Positions 41,298-50,928 of a DNA stretch of 64,000 nt are shown here, in pieces (position 1 is the first letter of the stretch; every line of letters begins with the position of its first letter). Location of the stretch: the NCBI GenBank assembly GCA_014156375.1, contig RQJH01000002.1:898331-962330 (forward strand). The letters run 5' to 3'. The position numbers were made by a program, and so were the translations under genes. The notes under the pieces are model-generated. The model made no database searches and was not told the DNA's origin. It saw only the letters and a program-made list of their open reading frames with translations. The DNA is from Enterobacteriaceae bacterium 89 (lineage in GTDB: Bacteria > Pseudomonadota > Gammaproteobacteria > Enterobacterales > Enterobacteriaceae).

Positions 41298-42410
41298 ATG
41301 AAACTGGAACAGTACATTGAAGAACTGAGCACGCTGGTGAACGTCGACTGCGGCACGCAGACCCGCGAAGGTGTAGCCAAAGTAGCAGGAATAATGCAGC
41401 AACTCTGGCAGCAGGAAGGCTGGCATGCAGAGCAGATTGATTTAGGGGAAGCCGTTGGTCCGGGCGTATTTGTCTGCAACAAGCCTAAAGCCTCGGAGTT
41501 TGACGTGCTGCTGGTCGGCCATCTGGATACCGTTTTCCCGGCAGGCACCGTGTCGGAACGCCCGATGAGCCGCGATGAAAACCGCCTGTACGGCCCCGGC
41601 GTTTCCGATATGAAAAGCGGCCTGCTGAACATTCTGTGGGCGATGCGCACTCTCGCTGCTGACCACAAAGATCGCCTGTCGATCGCCATCGCCATGAACC
41701 CGGATGAAGAAACCGGCAGCGTCCATTCGCATCAGTGGATCGGCACGCTGGCCAAACATGCCCGCTGCGTGCTGGTGTGTGAAGCAGCACGTGCTGATGG
41801 CTCGCTGGTCAAAGCCCGTAAAGGAATGGCGGGCTACCACCTCACCTTTGAAGGTGTGGCGGCCCATGCGGGCAACGAGCCGGAAAAAGGCCGTTCGGCC
41901 ATCACCGCATTTGCCAACAGCGTACTGGCAATCAACGCGCTGGCCGATACGGATCGCGGTACCACCCTGAACGTTGGCGTAGTGGAAGGCGGCAGTGCCG
42001 CTAACGTGGTCCCGGATAAACTGCGTGCTGAGCTCGACGTACGCTTCTGGGAAAACGACGAATATGACCGGGTCAGCCAGGCATTGCAGCAGTTGTGTGA
42101 ACAAGGTTTTCTTGAAGGCGTGCAGACCCATCTGACTCGCGTGAATCATAAGCCGGCGATGGCCGCAAGCGAGGAAACGCAGCTGCTGATGCGTCTGGTT
42201 GAGCTGGCAGGTCAGGAAGAAGGAATTAAAGTCACATGGCAGGCGGTCGGCGGCGGCAGCGATGCCAACCACACCGCGGCGCTCGGTATTCCAACCCTCG
42301 ACGGTTTAGGTCCGGTGGGCGCTGGTTTCCACAGCCCGGCGGAGTGGCTGGATATTGCTTCCATTGAGCCACGGATTCGGTTGTTGAAACGGGTTGTTTC
42401 GATGCTTTAA
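41298..42410 (+). CDS. M20-family metallopeptidase (carboxypeptidase G2-like)
   Basis: This 370-residue zinc exopeptidase of the M20 family has metal ligands in LLVGHLDTVFP (His, Asp), in YGPGVSDMKSG (Asp) and the Glu pair in MNPDEETGS, with a further His near the C terminus (AGFHSPAEW). The dimerisation domain lies about residues 175-285 (AHAGNEPEKGRSAITAFANSVLAI). The closest named types are glutamate carboxypeptidases, which fit an aminoacyl-glutamate or small-peptide substrate. There is no signal peptide, so it acts in the cytoplasm. It ends a three-gene operon that separates entH from cstA, which are neighbours in E. coli. Confidence 0.88.
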   Translation: MKLEQYIEELSTLVNVDCGTQTREGVAKVAGIMQQLWQQEGWHAEQIDLGEAVGPGVFVCNKPKASEFDVLLVGHLDTVFPAGTVSERPMSRDENRLYGPGVSDMKSGLLNILWAMRTLAADHKDRLSIAIAMNPDEETGSVHSHQWIGTLAKHARCVLVCEAARADGSLVKARKGMAGYHLTFEGVAAHAGNEPEKGRSAITAFANSVLAINALADTDRGTTLNVGVVEGGSAANVVPDKLRAELDVRFWENDEYDRVSQALQQLCEQGFLEGVQTHLTRVNHKPAMAASEETQLLMRLVELAGQEEGIKVTWQAVGGGSDANHTAALGIPTLDGLGPVGAGFHSPAEWLDIASIEPRIRLLKRVVSML

Positions 42411-42416
42411 TCGAGA

Positions 42417-42498
42417 TTGCCCGGCGGCGCTAAAGCTTGCCGGACCTACAAAAATCCACGAACTGTAGGTCCGGTAAGGCGAAGCCGCCACCGGGCAA
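42417..42498. repeat. BIME (paired inverted REP elements)
   Basis: TTGCCCGGCGGCGCTAAAGC at the left and the matching ...CGCCACCGGGCAA at the right are inverted copies, each with an inner CCGGACCTAC/GTAGGTCCGG arm. The element fills the gap between the convergent M20 peptidase and entH genes. Confidence 0.9.
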
Positions 42499-42510
42499 AG
42501 CATACGGTAT

Positions 42511-42924
42511 CTAACCCAAAACCATCGTCCCCAACCGGCAGGTGCAGCAGCGCCGCCCCTGCTCGTCAAACACCACGATTTCCCAGCTTTGCGTTTGTCT
42601 GCCAGTATGCAGCGGCTGGCAAACGCCGCGAACTTTCCCCTGCGACACCGCGCGGTGGTGCGTCGCGTTAAGCTCCGTTCCCACCACGCACTGGCCTTCG
42701 CTGGTCATCAGAAAACCGGCCATTGATCCCAGCGTTTCCGCAAGCGCCGCCGAAGCCCCACCGTGCAGCAGGCCAAAAGGCTGATGCGTACGGCTATCGA
42801 CCGGCATTTCGGCTTCCAGAATATCGTCGCCGAGCCGGGTATAGACGATGCCAAGATGTGCCACCATCGTGTTGGCGCTGGTGGCATTCAGAGCTTTAAG
42901 CGTTAAATGACGTTTCCAGATCAT
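42511..42924 (-). CDS. entH: EntH, proofreading thioesterase of enterobactin synthesis
   Basis: This 137-residue hotdog-fold thioesterase clears wrongly charged acyl groups from the aryl carrier domain of EntB. The catalytic Glu lies in [20 protein letters not shown] and the conserved [11 protein letters not shown] is present. I chose the ATG at 42924 ([10 protein letters not shown]), one codon after a GTG at 42927; it shares one base with the entA stop (TGATG) and gives the E. coli length. It is the last gene of entCEBAH. Confidence 0.96.
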   Translation of the reverse strand: MIWKRHLTLKALNATSANTMVAHLGIVYTRLGDDILEAEMPVDSRTHQPFGLLHGGASAALAETLGSMAGFLMTSEGQCVVGTELNATHHRAVSQGKVRGVCQPLHTGRQTQSWEIVVFDEQGRRCCTCRLGTMVLG

Positions 42925-43679
42925 CACGCCCCCAGCGTTGAGCCGCCGTCCACCACGATATCCTGCATCGTAATATGGCTGGCGCAGTCAGAAGCGAGGA
43001 ACAGGATGGTGCTGGCAATCTCCTGCGGACGGGCGATTTTTCCCAGCGGAATGCCGAGCTTGAACTGCTCGCCAAAGCCGCGAATACGCTGCTGCTCCGC
43101 GTCATCGCTGACCCAAAGGGTGCGCTGCATATCCGTATCCGTCGAACCCGGCGAGACAATATTACAACGTACGCCGCTGGCGGCCAGTTCCAGCGCCACG
43201 GTTTGCGCCAGGCTTTTCAGCGCCGCCTTCGAGGCTCCATAGGCGCTCATCCCAATGCGCGGAGTGTGGGCCGCATCGGAAGCAACCGTAACAATCGCCC
43301 CGCCCTGCTGTTGACGGAACTGCGCCATTGTCTGTTGGAACAGATTGAACGCTCCGCCCACGTTGACCGCAAAAGTCTGCTGCCAGTCGCTCAGGCTCAG
43401 CGCATCGGTGGCTCCCATGCGCAGAATACCTGCGGCATTGACCAGCACATCCAGACGTTCAACGTCCTTCAGCAAACGCGAGCAAACCTGCTGAACCTGC
43501 TCGGCATCCGCCACGTCCAGCAGCTGAGTCGCGAACGGATAAGCCTGCTGCTCAAACGCCAGATCGAACCCTGTCACCTCCGCGCCAGCGTCCACAAACG
43601 CCAGCGCGGTGGCATAACCAATGCCCTTCCCGGCGCCGGTGATCCACACCGTTTTGCCGTGAAAATCAAAAGTCGCCAT
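42924..43679 (-). CDS. entA: EntA, 2,3-dihydro-2,3-dihydroxybenzoate dehydrogenase
   Basis: This 251-residue NAD-dependent short-chain dehydrogenase oxidises 2,3-dihydro-DHB to 2,3-dihydroxybenzoate. Motifs are [19 protein letters not shown], the catalytic Ser in [11 protein letters not shown], and YGASK. The C terminus ...[11 protein letters not shown] equals E. coli EntA. I chose the ATG at 43679 ([12 protein letters not shown]), which shares one base with the entB stop; the earlier frame opening lies inside entB. Expression is tied to the Fur-controlled entC promoter. Confidence 0.97.
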   Translation of the reverse strand: MATFDFHGKTVWITGAGKGIGYATALAFVDAGAEVTGFDLAFEQQAYPFATQLLDVADAEQVQQVCSRLLKDVERLDVLVNAAGILRMGATDALSLSDWQQTFAVNVGGAFNLFQQTMAQFRQQQGGAIVTVASDAAHTPRIGMSAYGASKAALKSLAQTVALELAASGVRCNIVSPGSTDTDMQRTLWVSDDAEQQRIRGFGEQFKLGIPLGKIARPQEIASTILFLASDCASHITMQDIVVDGGSTLGA

Positions 43680-44530
43680 TACTGCACCTCGCGGGAGAGC
43701 AGCGCCCACCAGGCATCAAGCGTTGGCTTTTTCGCCAGCATCACAAAATCGATATCGCCATGCACCTTGCGCCAGCGTGCTGCCAGCGCCATCATCCGCA
43801 CGGAGTCCAGACCGTAGTCGATCAGGTTCTCATCATCCATTGGCTCATCAGATTCGTCCAGCAGCGGCAGAATGATGGCGCGCAGCGCTGCTTTAGAAGC
43901 AGGCAGCGGCAGCAGCGTTTCCGTCATCACCACCCGGCCGGAACGACCTGCAACATACTTCAGTGACATCAGATGTTCATCACGGCTGAAATCCGCCAGC
44001 GCATCCGCCACGAAGAACGGCTTGATGTCACGCATAAAAGCGTCCGTCGCGGTGGTCATACAGCCGATGTGCGCATACACGCCGGTGATGATCAGCTGGT
44101 TGCGGCCTGTCTCTTTAAGCATCTCCTCCAGCGGTGAGCGATGGAAAGCGCTGTAGCGCCATTTCACCAGCACGGTGTCGGCTTCATCAGGAGCCAGTGC
44201 GGCAATCACCCGCTGCTGCTCCGGTGAGCGAGTCAGGCCCGGTCCCCACATATCGTTGAGCAGCGCGCGATCTTCATCGCTCTGCTCTTTAGGCTGAGCG
44301 GTGTAGTAAACAGGAATGTTGTGCTGTTTGGCGTAATCGCGCAGGGCTTTGATGTTCGCCACCACGGTTTCCATCATCGCGCTGTTCTCGCCCCAAAAAT
44401 TGAGGAAATACTCCTGCATATCGTGGATCAGCAGCGCGGCGCGATCCGGTTCAAAGGCCCAGTCCACCTTGTTGGCAGGAATGTCGTTTGCGGTCGGCAG
44501 CGCATAGGCCTGCAGTTTTGGAATTGCCAT
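43679..44530 (-). CDS. entB: EntB, isochorismatase and aryl carrier protein
   Basis: This 283-residue bifunctional protein has two domains. Residues 1-210 form the isochorismatase domain (IHDMQEYFLNFW with the catalytic Asp, KWRYSAF, ITGVYAHIGCMTT) that makes 2,3-dihydro-DHB. The C-terminal 75 residues form the aryl carrier domain, with the phosphopantetheine Ser243 in GLDSVRMM, primed by EntD and loaded by EntE. GGAGAAG precedes the ATG. It is two residues shorter than E. coli EntB. It lies 10 bases after entE. Confidence 0.97.
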   Translation of the reverse strand: MAIPKLQAYALPTANDIPANKVDWAFEPDRAALLIHDMQEYFLNFWGENSAMMETVVANIKALRDYAKQHNIPVYYTAQPKEQSDEDRALLNDMWGPGLTRSPEQQRVIAALAPDEADTVLVKWRYSAFHRSPLEEMLKETGRNQLIITGVYAHIGCMTTATDAFMRDIKPFFVADALADFSRDEHLMSLKYVAGRSGRVVMTETLLPLPASKAALRAIILPLLDESDEPMDDENLIDYGLDSVRMMALAARWRKVHGDIDFVMLAKKPTLDAWWALLSREVQ

Positions 44531-44540
44531 GTTCTTCTCC

Positions 44541-46151
44541 TCAGGCCAGCGCGCGTTTGGCGAGCCACTGACGTAACTGTTTTTTATCGACTTTACCTAC
44601 CGGCGTGAGCGGCAGCGCTTCCACGCATTCCACCCGATCCGGCAGTTTGAATTCTGCAACGCCCTGATCGCGCAGGAAGCGACGTACCGCTACGGCACGC
44701 AGCGGCTCTTTGGCCACCAGATAGGCGCAGCTTTTCTCGCCCAGCAGGCTGTCTTCCATGCTCACCAGCGCGGCATGCACCACCGCGTCGTGGCGCAGCA
44801 ACAGATTTTCAATCTCTTCTGCGGCAATCTTCTCGCCGCCGCGATTGATCTGATCTTTTTCGCGGCCCTGCACCGTGATGTAACCGTGCTCATCAATCGA
44901 AATCAGATCGCCCGAGCAGTAAAACCCGTTGGCATCGAAAGCGCTGGCGTTGTGCTCCGGGCTTTTGTAATAGCCGCGAAAGGTATACGGACCTCTGGTC
45001 ATCAGCCTTCCGACTTCGCCCTGCGGCAAAGGATTACCGTCGGCATCGGCCACCCACACTTCATCATCCGGCGACATCGGGCAGCCCTGGGTATGGATGA
45101 TGCGCTCCTGCGGATCGTCCAGCCGGGTGTAGTTCACCAGCCCTTCCGCCATACCGAATACCTGCTGAAGCAGGCAGCCGATTTCGTTCTGAATACGAGC
45201 AGCCAGCGTGGCGGATAAGCGGGCTCCGCCCACCTGCAAAAGCTGCAATGAGCGCAGCTGTGCGTTACTGCCGATGGCCTGAATCTCCTGCAACCACAGG
45301 CTCACAGCAGGCGGCACCAGTGCTGCCACATTGACCTGATGTTGTTCGATCAGCGGGAAGCACAGCGTGGCGCTCGGGTCAGCCGCCAGCACCACGCAGC
45401 CGCCAGCCAGGAACACGCCGAGTGCGCCGGGGGAACTCAGCGCGTAGTTATGTGCCGCAGGCAGCGCGCAGAGATAGCGGGTATCCGCATCAAACTGGCA
45501 GATCTCATTACTGCGGCGAATGCTGTAGTAGTAATCGTTGTGCGTGCGCGGGATAAGCTTCGGCGTACCGGTGCTGCCGCCGGAAAGCTGGAAGAAGGCC
45601 ACCTCATCTGCCGCCGTGGGCGCAGGCAGCAGGTTATCCGCTGGCCGCTGAACTGCCGCCGTCAGGCAGTGTTCAGCGCCGTCGTTGCGCAGAAACACCG
45701 CCCGCACGGAGCGATGCTCATTGAGAAACTGATTCAGGAAAACATCGTCAGCAAACAGGGTATGCTCGCGATCCGCCACCAGCAGCGCCGGTTTAATCTG
45801 CATCGCATAGGCATTCAGCTCGCTGCGCTGATGGCTGAACAGCGCATTCACCGGTGCCACGCCGATACGTAACAGAGCAAAGAAAGTGACGTAAAATTCT
45901 GTCACGTTACCCAGGTGCACCAGCGCGGTTTCGCCAGACTTCAGCCCCTGACGCTGAAACGCCGACGCCAGGTTATCGACCTGGCGGTTAAACTCCCGGT
46001 AGCTCAGGCGATGCTCGCCCTCGATCACGGCCAGCCGCTCGCTGTCAGCATGGCGGGTCAGGATGTCGGTCAGCGGCAGATCCTGCCAGTATCCTTTTTC
46101 ACGATAGCGGGCAGCCAGCGCGTCCGGCCAGCGGGTAAAAGCTACGCTCAT
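44541..46151 (-). CDS. entE: EntE, 2,3-dihydroxybenzoate-AMP ligase
   Basis: This 536-residue adenylation enzyme activates 2,3-dihydroxybenzoate with ATP and loads it onto EntB. The A-domain core motifs are visible: [22 protein letters not shown] (P-loop), [22 protein letters not shown]-type [42 protein letters not shown] and the late Lys in [13 protein letters not shown]. Length equals E. coli EntE. It lies 9 bases downstream of entC in the operon. Confidence 0.97.
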   Translation of the reverse strand: MSVAFTRWPDALAARYREKGYWQDLPLTDILTRHADSERLAVIEGEHRLSYREFNRQVDNLASAFQRQGLKSGETALVHLGNVTEFYVTFFALLRIGVAPVNALFSHQRSELNAYAMQIKPALLVADREHTLFADDVFLNQFLNEHRSVRAVFLRNDGAEHCLTAAVQRPADNLLPAPTAADEVAFFQLSGGSTGTPKLIPRTHNDYYYSIRRSNEICQFDADTRYLCALPAAHNYALSSPGALGVFLAGGCVVLAADPSATLCFPLIEQHQVNVAALVPPAVSLWLQEIQAIGSNAQLRSLQLLQVGGARLSATLAARIQNEIGCLLQQVFGMAEGLVNYTRLDDPQERIIHTQGCPMSPDDEVWVADADGNPLPQGEVGRLMTRGPYTFRGYYKSPEHNASAFDANGFYCSGDLISIDEHGYITVQGREKDQINRGGEKIAAEEIENLLLRHDAVVHAALVSMEDSLLGEKSCAYLVAKEPLRAVAVRRFLRDQGVAEFKLPDRVECVEALPLTPVGKVDKKQLRQWLAKRALA

Positions 46152-46160
46152 TGTCGTTCC

Positions 46161-47336
46161 TTAATTGAGACCAAACACGTTCAGCATGGTGGTCAGCTTG
46201 ACGCCGGTTTCGCGCCATTCGCTGAGCGGTGAAGAGGCGGGCACGATGCCTGCGCCAGCAAACAGGCGAATATGGTTAGCGCGCACTTTGGCGCAGCGAA
46301 TGGTGACCACCCACTCACCGTTGCCCTCGGCATCGCACCAGCCGACGATCCCGCCAAACAGTTCACGTTCAAACGGCTCCAGTTCAGCAATCACCGCCTT
46401 CGCGGCCTCGTGCGGGAAACCGCTAAGCGCCGGGGTTGGATGCAGCAGACAGGCCAGAGACAGTGCATTTTCATCGGCCTTCGCCTGGCCTTCGATAGGA
46501 GTGGCAAGATGCCAGAGCGTCGGCGTGGTGATGAGCTGCGGCGAAGACGGCAAAGAGAGATGTTCACTGCGCGGCCCCAGCACTTTTTTCATCGCCTGGG
46601 TCACCAGCTCGTGCTCGTGGCGGTCTTTTTCCGACGCCAGCAGGCGATTGCCCGCTTCCCTGTCCAGCACACTGTCCGGCTGACGACGAGCAGAGCCTGC
46701 CAGCGGCAGAGAGCTGTAATGCTGGCCCTCTTTACGCAGCAGCAGTTCCGGGCTGGCACCCAGCAGCACGCCGCCATCAGCCAGCGGAACATGGAAATTA
46801 AAGCTCGCCGGGTTCTGCGCAATCAGCCGTTCCAGCAGCGCACCGGTGTCCACGGAAACGTCGGTGGTCAGCTCGATCAGGCGCGACAGCACCACTTTGT
46901 CCACCTGCGGCGTGGCGGTCAGCTCAGCGGCCTTCTGCACCATCGCCATAAACGGATCCTGCGCCGGGATTTCCTGACGTGAGGTCACCTGCATGGGTTT
47001 GAGAGTGGCGGCGTAAGGCGCGGAATGCTGTTTCTCAGTACGAGAGAAAGCTTCACTGCGACGAGGAATAAACAGCGCGGAAGGCTGAGCGGTATCGAAC
47101 GGAATGGCACCAACCAGCAGCGGTTTTTCGATCCCTGCGGCTTTAGCATCGGCGAAGGCTTTAGCAATAGTTTGCTGAAACTCACCCGCCAGATCATCCC
47201 CGCCTGTGACCGACTGTTCTATCCGGCGAAAACAGCCGGAGGTGGTAAAACTGCGGTACGGCGACATAAAAAAGAAGCTGTCGGGGGACAGCGTAGATTC
47301 GACTTTCTTTACGGCCTCAGCCAGTGACGTTTCCAT
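46161..47336 (-). CDS. entC: EntC, isochorismate synthase
   Basis: This 391-residue Mg-dependent chorismate-utilising enzyme commits chorismate to enterobactin synthesis. Conserved blocks of the family are KVVLSRLIEL, FNFHVPLADGGVLLGASPELLLRK, LPLAGSARR, EKDRHEHELV, HLATPIEGQAK, HPTPALSGFPHEAAKAVI and FGGIVGWCDAEGNGEWVVTIRCA. The ATG has GGAG 5 bases upstream. It is first in entCEBAH, and its promoter faces fepB across a Fur box. Confidence 0.97.
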   Translation of the reverse strand: METSLAEAVKKVESTLSPDSFFFMSPYRSFTTSGCFRRIEQSVTGGDDLAGEFQQTIAKAFADAKAAGIEKPLLVGAIPFDTAQPSALFIPRRSEAFSRTEKQHSAPYAATLKPMQVTSRQEIPAQDPFMAMVQKAAELTATPQVDKVVLSRLIELTTDVSVDTGALLERLIAQNPASFNFHVPLADGGVLLGASPELLLRKEGQHYSSLPLAGSARRQPDSVLDREAGNRLLASEKDRHEHELVTQAMKKVLGPRSEHLSLPSSPQLITTPTLWHLATPIEGQAKADENALSLACLLHPTPALSGFPHEAAKAVIAELEPFERELFGGIVGWCDAEGNGEWVVTIRCAKVRANHIRLFAGAGIVPASSPLSEWRETGVKLTTMLNVFGLN

Positions 47337-47355
47337 ATCATCTCCAAACGATAAA

Positions 47356-47374
47356 GATATTAATAATAATTATC
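47356..47374. promoter_or_regulatory. Fur box between entC and fepB
   Basis: GATATTAATAATAATTATC matches the 19-base Fur consensus GATAATGATAATCATTATC at 16 positions, in an AT-rich run about 20 bases from the entC ATG. Fe-Fur would silence entCEBAH and fepB together. Confidence 0.85.
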
Positions 47375-47509
47375 ATTTATATTTTGGTTGGGTAAACTAA
47401 AAGTTAAACCACCTAATGTCAACTTCCGCGACATCTTCTCGCTTGCATCTGCGCGATGCGCAAGTGAAAATGAGTCGCATTAACAACATTAAGACAGGAT
47501 ACTGACTTC

Positions 47510-48469
47510 GTGAAATTCCCGGCTTTTTTCCGTAACGCCCTGTTGTTTCTCAGCGCTTCCCTTTTAGGATTATCCTCAGCTCAGGCCGCCGACTGGCCCC
47601 GCCAGATCGTTGACAGTCGCGGCACTCAGACTCTCGAGCACAAACCCTTGCGCATTGTGTCCACCAGCGTGACGCTGACCGGCTCACTGCTGGCCATCGA
47701 TGCGCCGGTGGTTGCCAGCGGAGCAACCACGCCAAATAACCGCGTCGCGGATGGACAAGGCTTTTTGCGCCAGTGGGGCGAGGTCGCCAAACAGCGCAAG
47801 CTTGCACGCCTGTATATCGGCGAACCGAGCGCTGAAGCCGTGGCCGCCCAAATGCCGGACCTGATCCTGATTAGTGCAACCGGCGGTGATTCGGCGCTGG
47901 CGCTGTACGATCAGCTCTCCTCCATCGCGCCGACGCTGGTCATCAACTACGACGACAAAAGCTGGCAGCAGCTGTTGGCTGAGCTCGGGACAATCACCGG
48001 CAACGAAAAGCAGGCCGCAGCGCGCATTGCAGAATTCGACCAAAAGCTCGCCGCCCTGAAAAAGCAGATGAAGCTGCCACCGCAGCCGGTCAGCGCGCTG
48101 GTGTATACCGCTGCGGCACACTCCGCCAACCTGTGGACGCCAGAATCTGCACAGGGCAAGCTGCTGGAACAACTGGGGTTTGCGCTGGCTCCACTGCCTG
48201 CCGGACTGCACACCAGCCAGAGCCAGGGGAAACGTCATGACATCATCCAGCTCGGCGGCGAAAACCTGGCAACCGGTCTGAACGGTCAGTCGCTGTTCCT
48301 GTTTGCCGGCGACCAGAAAGATGCCGATGCGATTTACGCCAATCCTCTGCTCGCCCACCTTCCCGCGGTTCAGAACAAGCACGTTTATGCTCTCGGCACT
48401 GAGACTTTCCGACTTGATTACTACAGCGCGATGCTGATATTGAAACGGCTCGAAGCTTTATTTGGCTAA
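47510..48469 (+). CDS. fepB: FepB, periplasmic ferric-enterobactin-binding protein
   Basis: This 319-residue exported protein of the class III (TroA/FecB-like) binding proteins passes ferric enterobactin from FepA to FepDGC. The signal peptide (about 26 residues, [17 protein letters not shown]) starts from a GTG at 47510; the E. coli protein aligns to the same point. Conserved segments are [58 protein letters not shown] and [12 protein letters not shown]. It is convergent with entS across a BIME. Confidence 0.95.
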   Translation: MKFPAFFRNALLFLSASLLGLSSAQAADWPRQIVDSRGTQTLEHKPLRIVSTSVTLTGSLLAIDAPVVASGATTPNNRVADGQGFLRQWGEVAKQRKLARLYIGEPSAEAVAAQMPDLILISATGGDSALALYDQLSSIAPTLVINYDDKSWQQLLAELGTITGNEKQAAARIAEFDQKLAALKKQMKLPPQPVSALVYTAAAHSANLWTPESAQGKLLEQLGFALAPLPAGLHTSQSQGKRHDIIQLGGENLATGLNGQSLFLFAGDQKDADAIYANPLLAHLPAVQNKHVYALGTETFRLDYYSAMLILKRLEALFG

Positions 48470-48474
48470 AGGCA

Positions 48475-48560
48475 TTGCCCGGCGGCGCTACGCTTGCACG
48501 GACCTACATCCGAATGGATTTACGGTTTTGTAGGTCCGGTAAGCGCAGCGCCACCGGGCA
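48475..48560. repeat. BIME between fepB and entS
   Basis: TTGCCCGGCGGCGCTACGC and its inverted partner GCGCAGCGCCACCGGGCA flank inner GGACCTAC/GTAGGTCC arms. It is the same type as the element at 42417-42498, again between convergent genes. Confidence 0.9.
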
Positions 48561-48573
48561 GGTTCCTCAGGTT

Positions 48574-49809
48574 TCATGCGTTCACTGGCATCTGGCGAAA
48601 GCGCCGTAATTCCACCAACACCGCCACCAGAATGATACCAACGGCCGCCAGCGCCCATCCGCTGACCGAAGCGGCGACAGCTGGCGTTAACATCGCGCCA
48701 AACCCACCTAACAACGCCGCCCCGATGGCATCACCCGTCACGTTTTGCGCCGTCCACAGGCCGTTAATTCTGCCGAGCATCGCTTCCGGCGTTTGCGTCT
48801 GGATCATCGTGTACTGCAACAGAGAGCTGATGGCGCTCAGCCAGCCAAACAGCGCAAGGAAGACCACGCCCAGCAGCCAGACGGGCATCAGGCTGAACAG
48901 GCCAATGGCGGCAAAAGCCCCAACGGTCGTTGCCAGCATCAGCGCACCAGGGCGAACAAACTGCGCCAGGCGTCCACTGGTCAGTGCGCCCAATGCTGCA
49001 CCTAGTGGAATGGCGGCATACAGCATGCCGATTTGCGCCGCCGACATCTGCCAGCCCAATGCCAAAGCGGGATAGAGCACGCGCACGGCGCTCGCCATCG
49101 TCAGTAATCCGCCCAGCAGAGCAATACCGCCAATCAGCGGGCTGCTGAACAAAAAGCGCAGTCCGGCCATCAACGATTTCAGCGGATGTTCACGTGGCTG
49201 CGGCGGCGGTGGAAGCAGCGGTAAACGCAGCAGCGTCAGGGTGGTCAGGAAGGTGCCAAGCGCCGCCAGCAGGTAGTTCCAGGAGAATCCACCGCTTGCC
49301 AGCAACAGGCCGCCGACCATTGGCGAAATCACCGAGCCCAGGCGCACCGTCAGCATCGTAATCGCCCCAGCTTGCATCAGATTTTCACGCCCGACCAGCG
49401 CAGGCGTCGCCGCCAGCAAAGCCGTCACGCCAATAGAGGCAAACAAACCATCCCAGATCCCGAGCAGATAAATTGCCAGCAGCGAGGGCTCCGGCAGCAG
49501 CGCATTCAGCCACAGCCCGAGAAAACCGATCCCACAGGTACCGCGCGCCAGCAGAATGAGTTTTTTGCGTTCATAGCGATCCGCCAGCACGCCGCCGAGC
49601 ATCAGCCCGACAAACATGGCCCCGCCGGTGAGCGTCACCGAAAGCCCCACCTGCCAGGTAGACTGGGTGAGCATCTGGATTTGGACAGGCACCGCCACGC
49701 CAAGCAGGCCCAGCGAAAGAATAGAGATAAAGCGGGCAATAAAGACGGCGCGAAACGCCGGATGGGTCTTCAGCAGGCTGAGGTTCAGCAGCCAGGATTG
49801 TCTTTGCAT
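48574..49809 (-). CDS. entS: EntS, enterobactin exporter
   Basis: This 411-residue major facilitator superfamily protein with 12 hydrophobic segments exports enterobactin across the inner membrane. The MFS motif A appears as [12 protein letters not shown] after segment 2. Sequence and length match E. coli EntS ([20 protein letters not shown]). I chose the ATG at 49809, one codon after a GTG, because AAGG lies 7 bases upstream. It is divergent from fepD across a Fur box, as in E. coli. Confidence 0.95.
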   Translation of the reverse strand: MQRQSWLLNLSLLKTHPAFRAVFIARFISILSLGLLGVAVPVQIQMLTQSTWQVGLSVTLTGGAMFVGLMLGGVLADRYERKKLILLARGTCGIGFLGLWLNALLPEPSLLAIYLLGIWDGLFASIGVTALLAATPALVGRENLMQAGAITMLTVRLGSVISPMVGGLLLASGGFSWNYLLAALGTFLTTLTLLRLPLLPPPPQPREHPLKSLMAGLRFLFSSPLIGGIALLGGLLTMASAVRVLYPALALGWQMSAAQIGMLYAAIPLGAALGALTSGRLAQFVRPGALMLATTVGAFAAIGLFSLMPVWLLGVVFLALFGWLSAISSLLQYTMIQTQTPEAMLGRINGLWTAQNVTGDAIGAALLGGFGAMLTPAVAASVSGWALAAVGIILVAVLVELRRFRQMPVNA

Positions 49810-49884
49810 CACAGGGCCTTCAACGAACTTTCGGTACCATTTTTGAGGCTGTACATGCTAACATAAACGAATAAGATCGATAAC

Positions 49885-49903
49885 GATAATTACTATCATT
49901 ATC
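49885..49903. promoter_or_regulatory. Fur box between entS and fepD
   Basis: GATAATTACTATCATTATC agrees with the Fur consensus at 16 of 19 positions. It lies 17 bases before the fepD ATG and covers the divergent promoters of fepDGC and entS. Confidence 0.88.
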
Positions 49904-49920
49904 AAATCAGGGAAGTTGCT

Positions 49921-50928
49921 ATGTCGTTCTCCCCCGCCGCACTGCGAGCCGTCGCCGTGCCCGGTTTACTCATTCTGTTAGCTATTGCCGCTGCGCTCAG
50001 CCTGCTCGTGGGGGCTAAACCCCTACCCGTCAACGTGGTGTCTGATGCACTTTTCGGCAGCTGTCAAAGCGCCGATTGTCTGATCGTGCTCGATGCCCGC
50101 CTGCCGCGAACCCTGGCGGGATTACTGGCCGGGGCCGCACTGGGTCTCGCCGGCGCGCTAATGCAAACGCTGACCCGCAATCCCCTCGCCGACCCCGGCA
50201 TTCTGGGCGTGAACTCCGGTGCCAGTTTCGCCATCGTGCTGGGCGCTGCGCTGTTCGGGCTTTCTTCGCCGCAGGAACAGCTAATGCTCGCCTTTTGCGG
50301 CGCGCTGGTGGCTTCACTGTTAGTCGCGTTTACCGGCAGCCAGGGCGGCGGCCAGCTCAGTCCTGTCCGGCTGACGCTGGCGGGCGTGGCCCTGGCTGCG
50401 GTGCTGGAAGGCCTCTCGACCGGCATCTCATTACTCAATCCCGATGTCTACGACCAGCTGCGGTTCTGGCAGGCAGGTTCGCTGGATATTCGCACTCTCC
50501 AAACGCTGAAAGTTGTTGTTCTGCCGGTGGTACTGGCGGCTGGCGTGGCGCTGATGCTAAGCCGTTCGCTGAACGGTCTGAGTTTGGGTGCAGATACCGC
50601 TACGGCGCTCGGCAGCAAAGTGGCGCGCACGCAGCTTTTGGGATTGCTGGTTATCACCGTTCTCAGCGGCAGCGCGACGGCGGTGGTCGGGCCGATTGCC
50701 TTTATCGGCCTGATGATGCCGCACGTAGCGCGCTGGCTGGTGGGAGCCGATCACCGCTGGATGCTGCCCGTCACGCTGCTGGCGACGCCGACGTTACTGC
50801 TGCTGGCCGATGTGCTGGGCCGCCTGCTGGTTCCTGGTGAATTACGCGTTTCGGTGGTGAGTGCCTTTATTGGCGCACCGGCGTTGATTTGGCTGGTTCG
50901 TCGCAGACCTGGTGGAGGTGCCGCATGA
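49921..50928 (+). CDS. fepD: FepD, ferric-enterobactin permease
   Basis: This 335-residue inner-membrane permease of the FecCD family has about nine to ten helices. Family segments are DARLPRTLAGLLAGAALGLAGALMQTLTRNPLADPGILGVNSGA and GPIAFIGLMMPHVARWLVG, the latter being the cytoplasmic loop that docks FepC. It pairs with FepG. It is first in fepDGC; its stop overlaps fepG by ATGA. Confidence 0.96.
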   Translation: MSFSPAALRAVAVPGLLILLAIAAALSLLVGAKPLPVNVVSDALFGSCQSADCLIVLDARLPRTLAGLLAGAALGLAGALMQTLTRNPLADPGILGVNSGASFAIVLGAALFGLSSPQEQLMLAFCGALVASLLVAFTGSQGGGQLSPVRLTLAGVALAAVLEGLSTGISLLNPDVYDQLRFWQAGSLDIRTLQTLKVVVLPVVLAAGVALMLSRSLNGLSLGADTATALGSKVARTQLLGLLVITVLSGSATAVVGPIAFIGLMMPHVARWLVGADHRWMLPVTLLATPTLLLLADVLGRLLVPGELRVSVVSAFIGAPALIWLVRRRPGGGAA

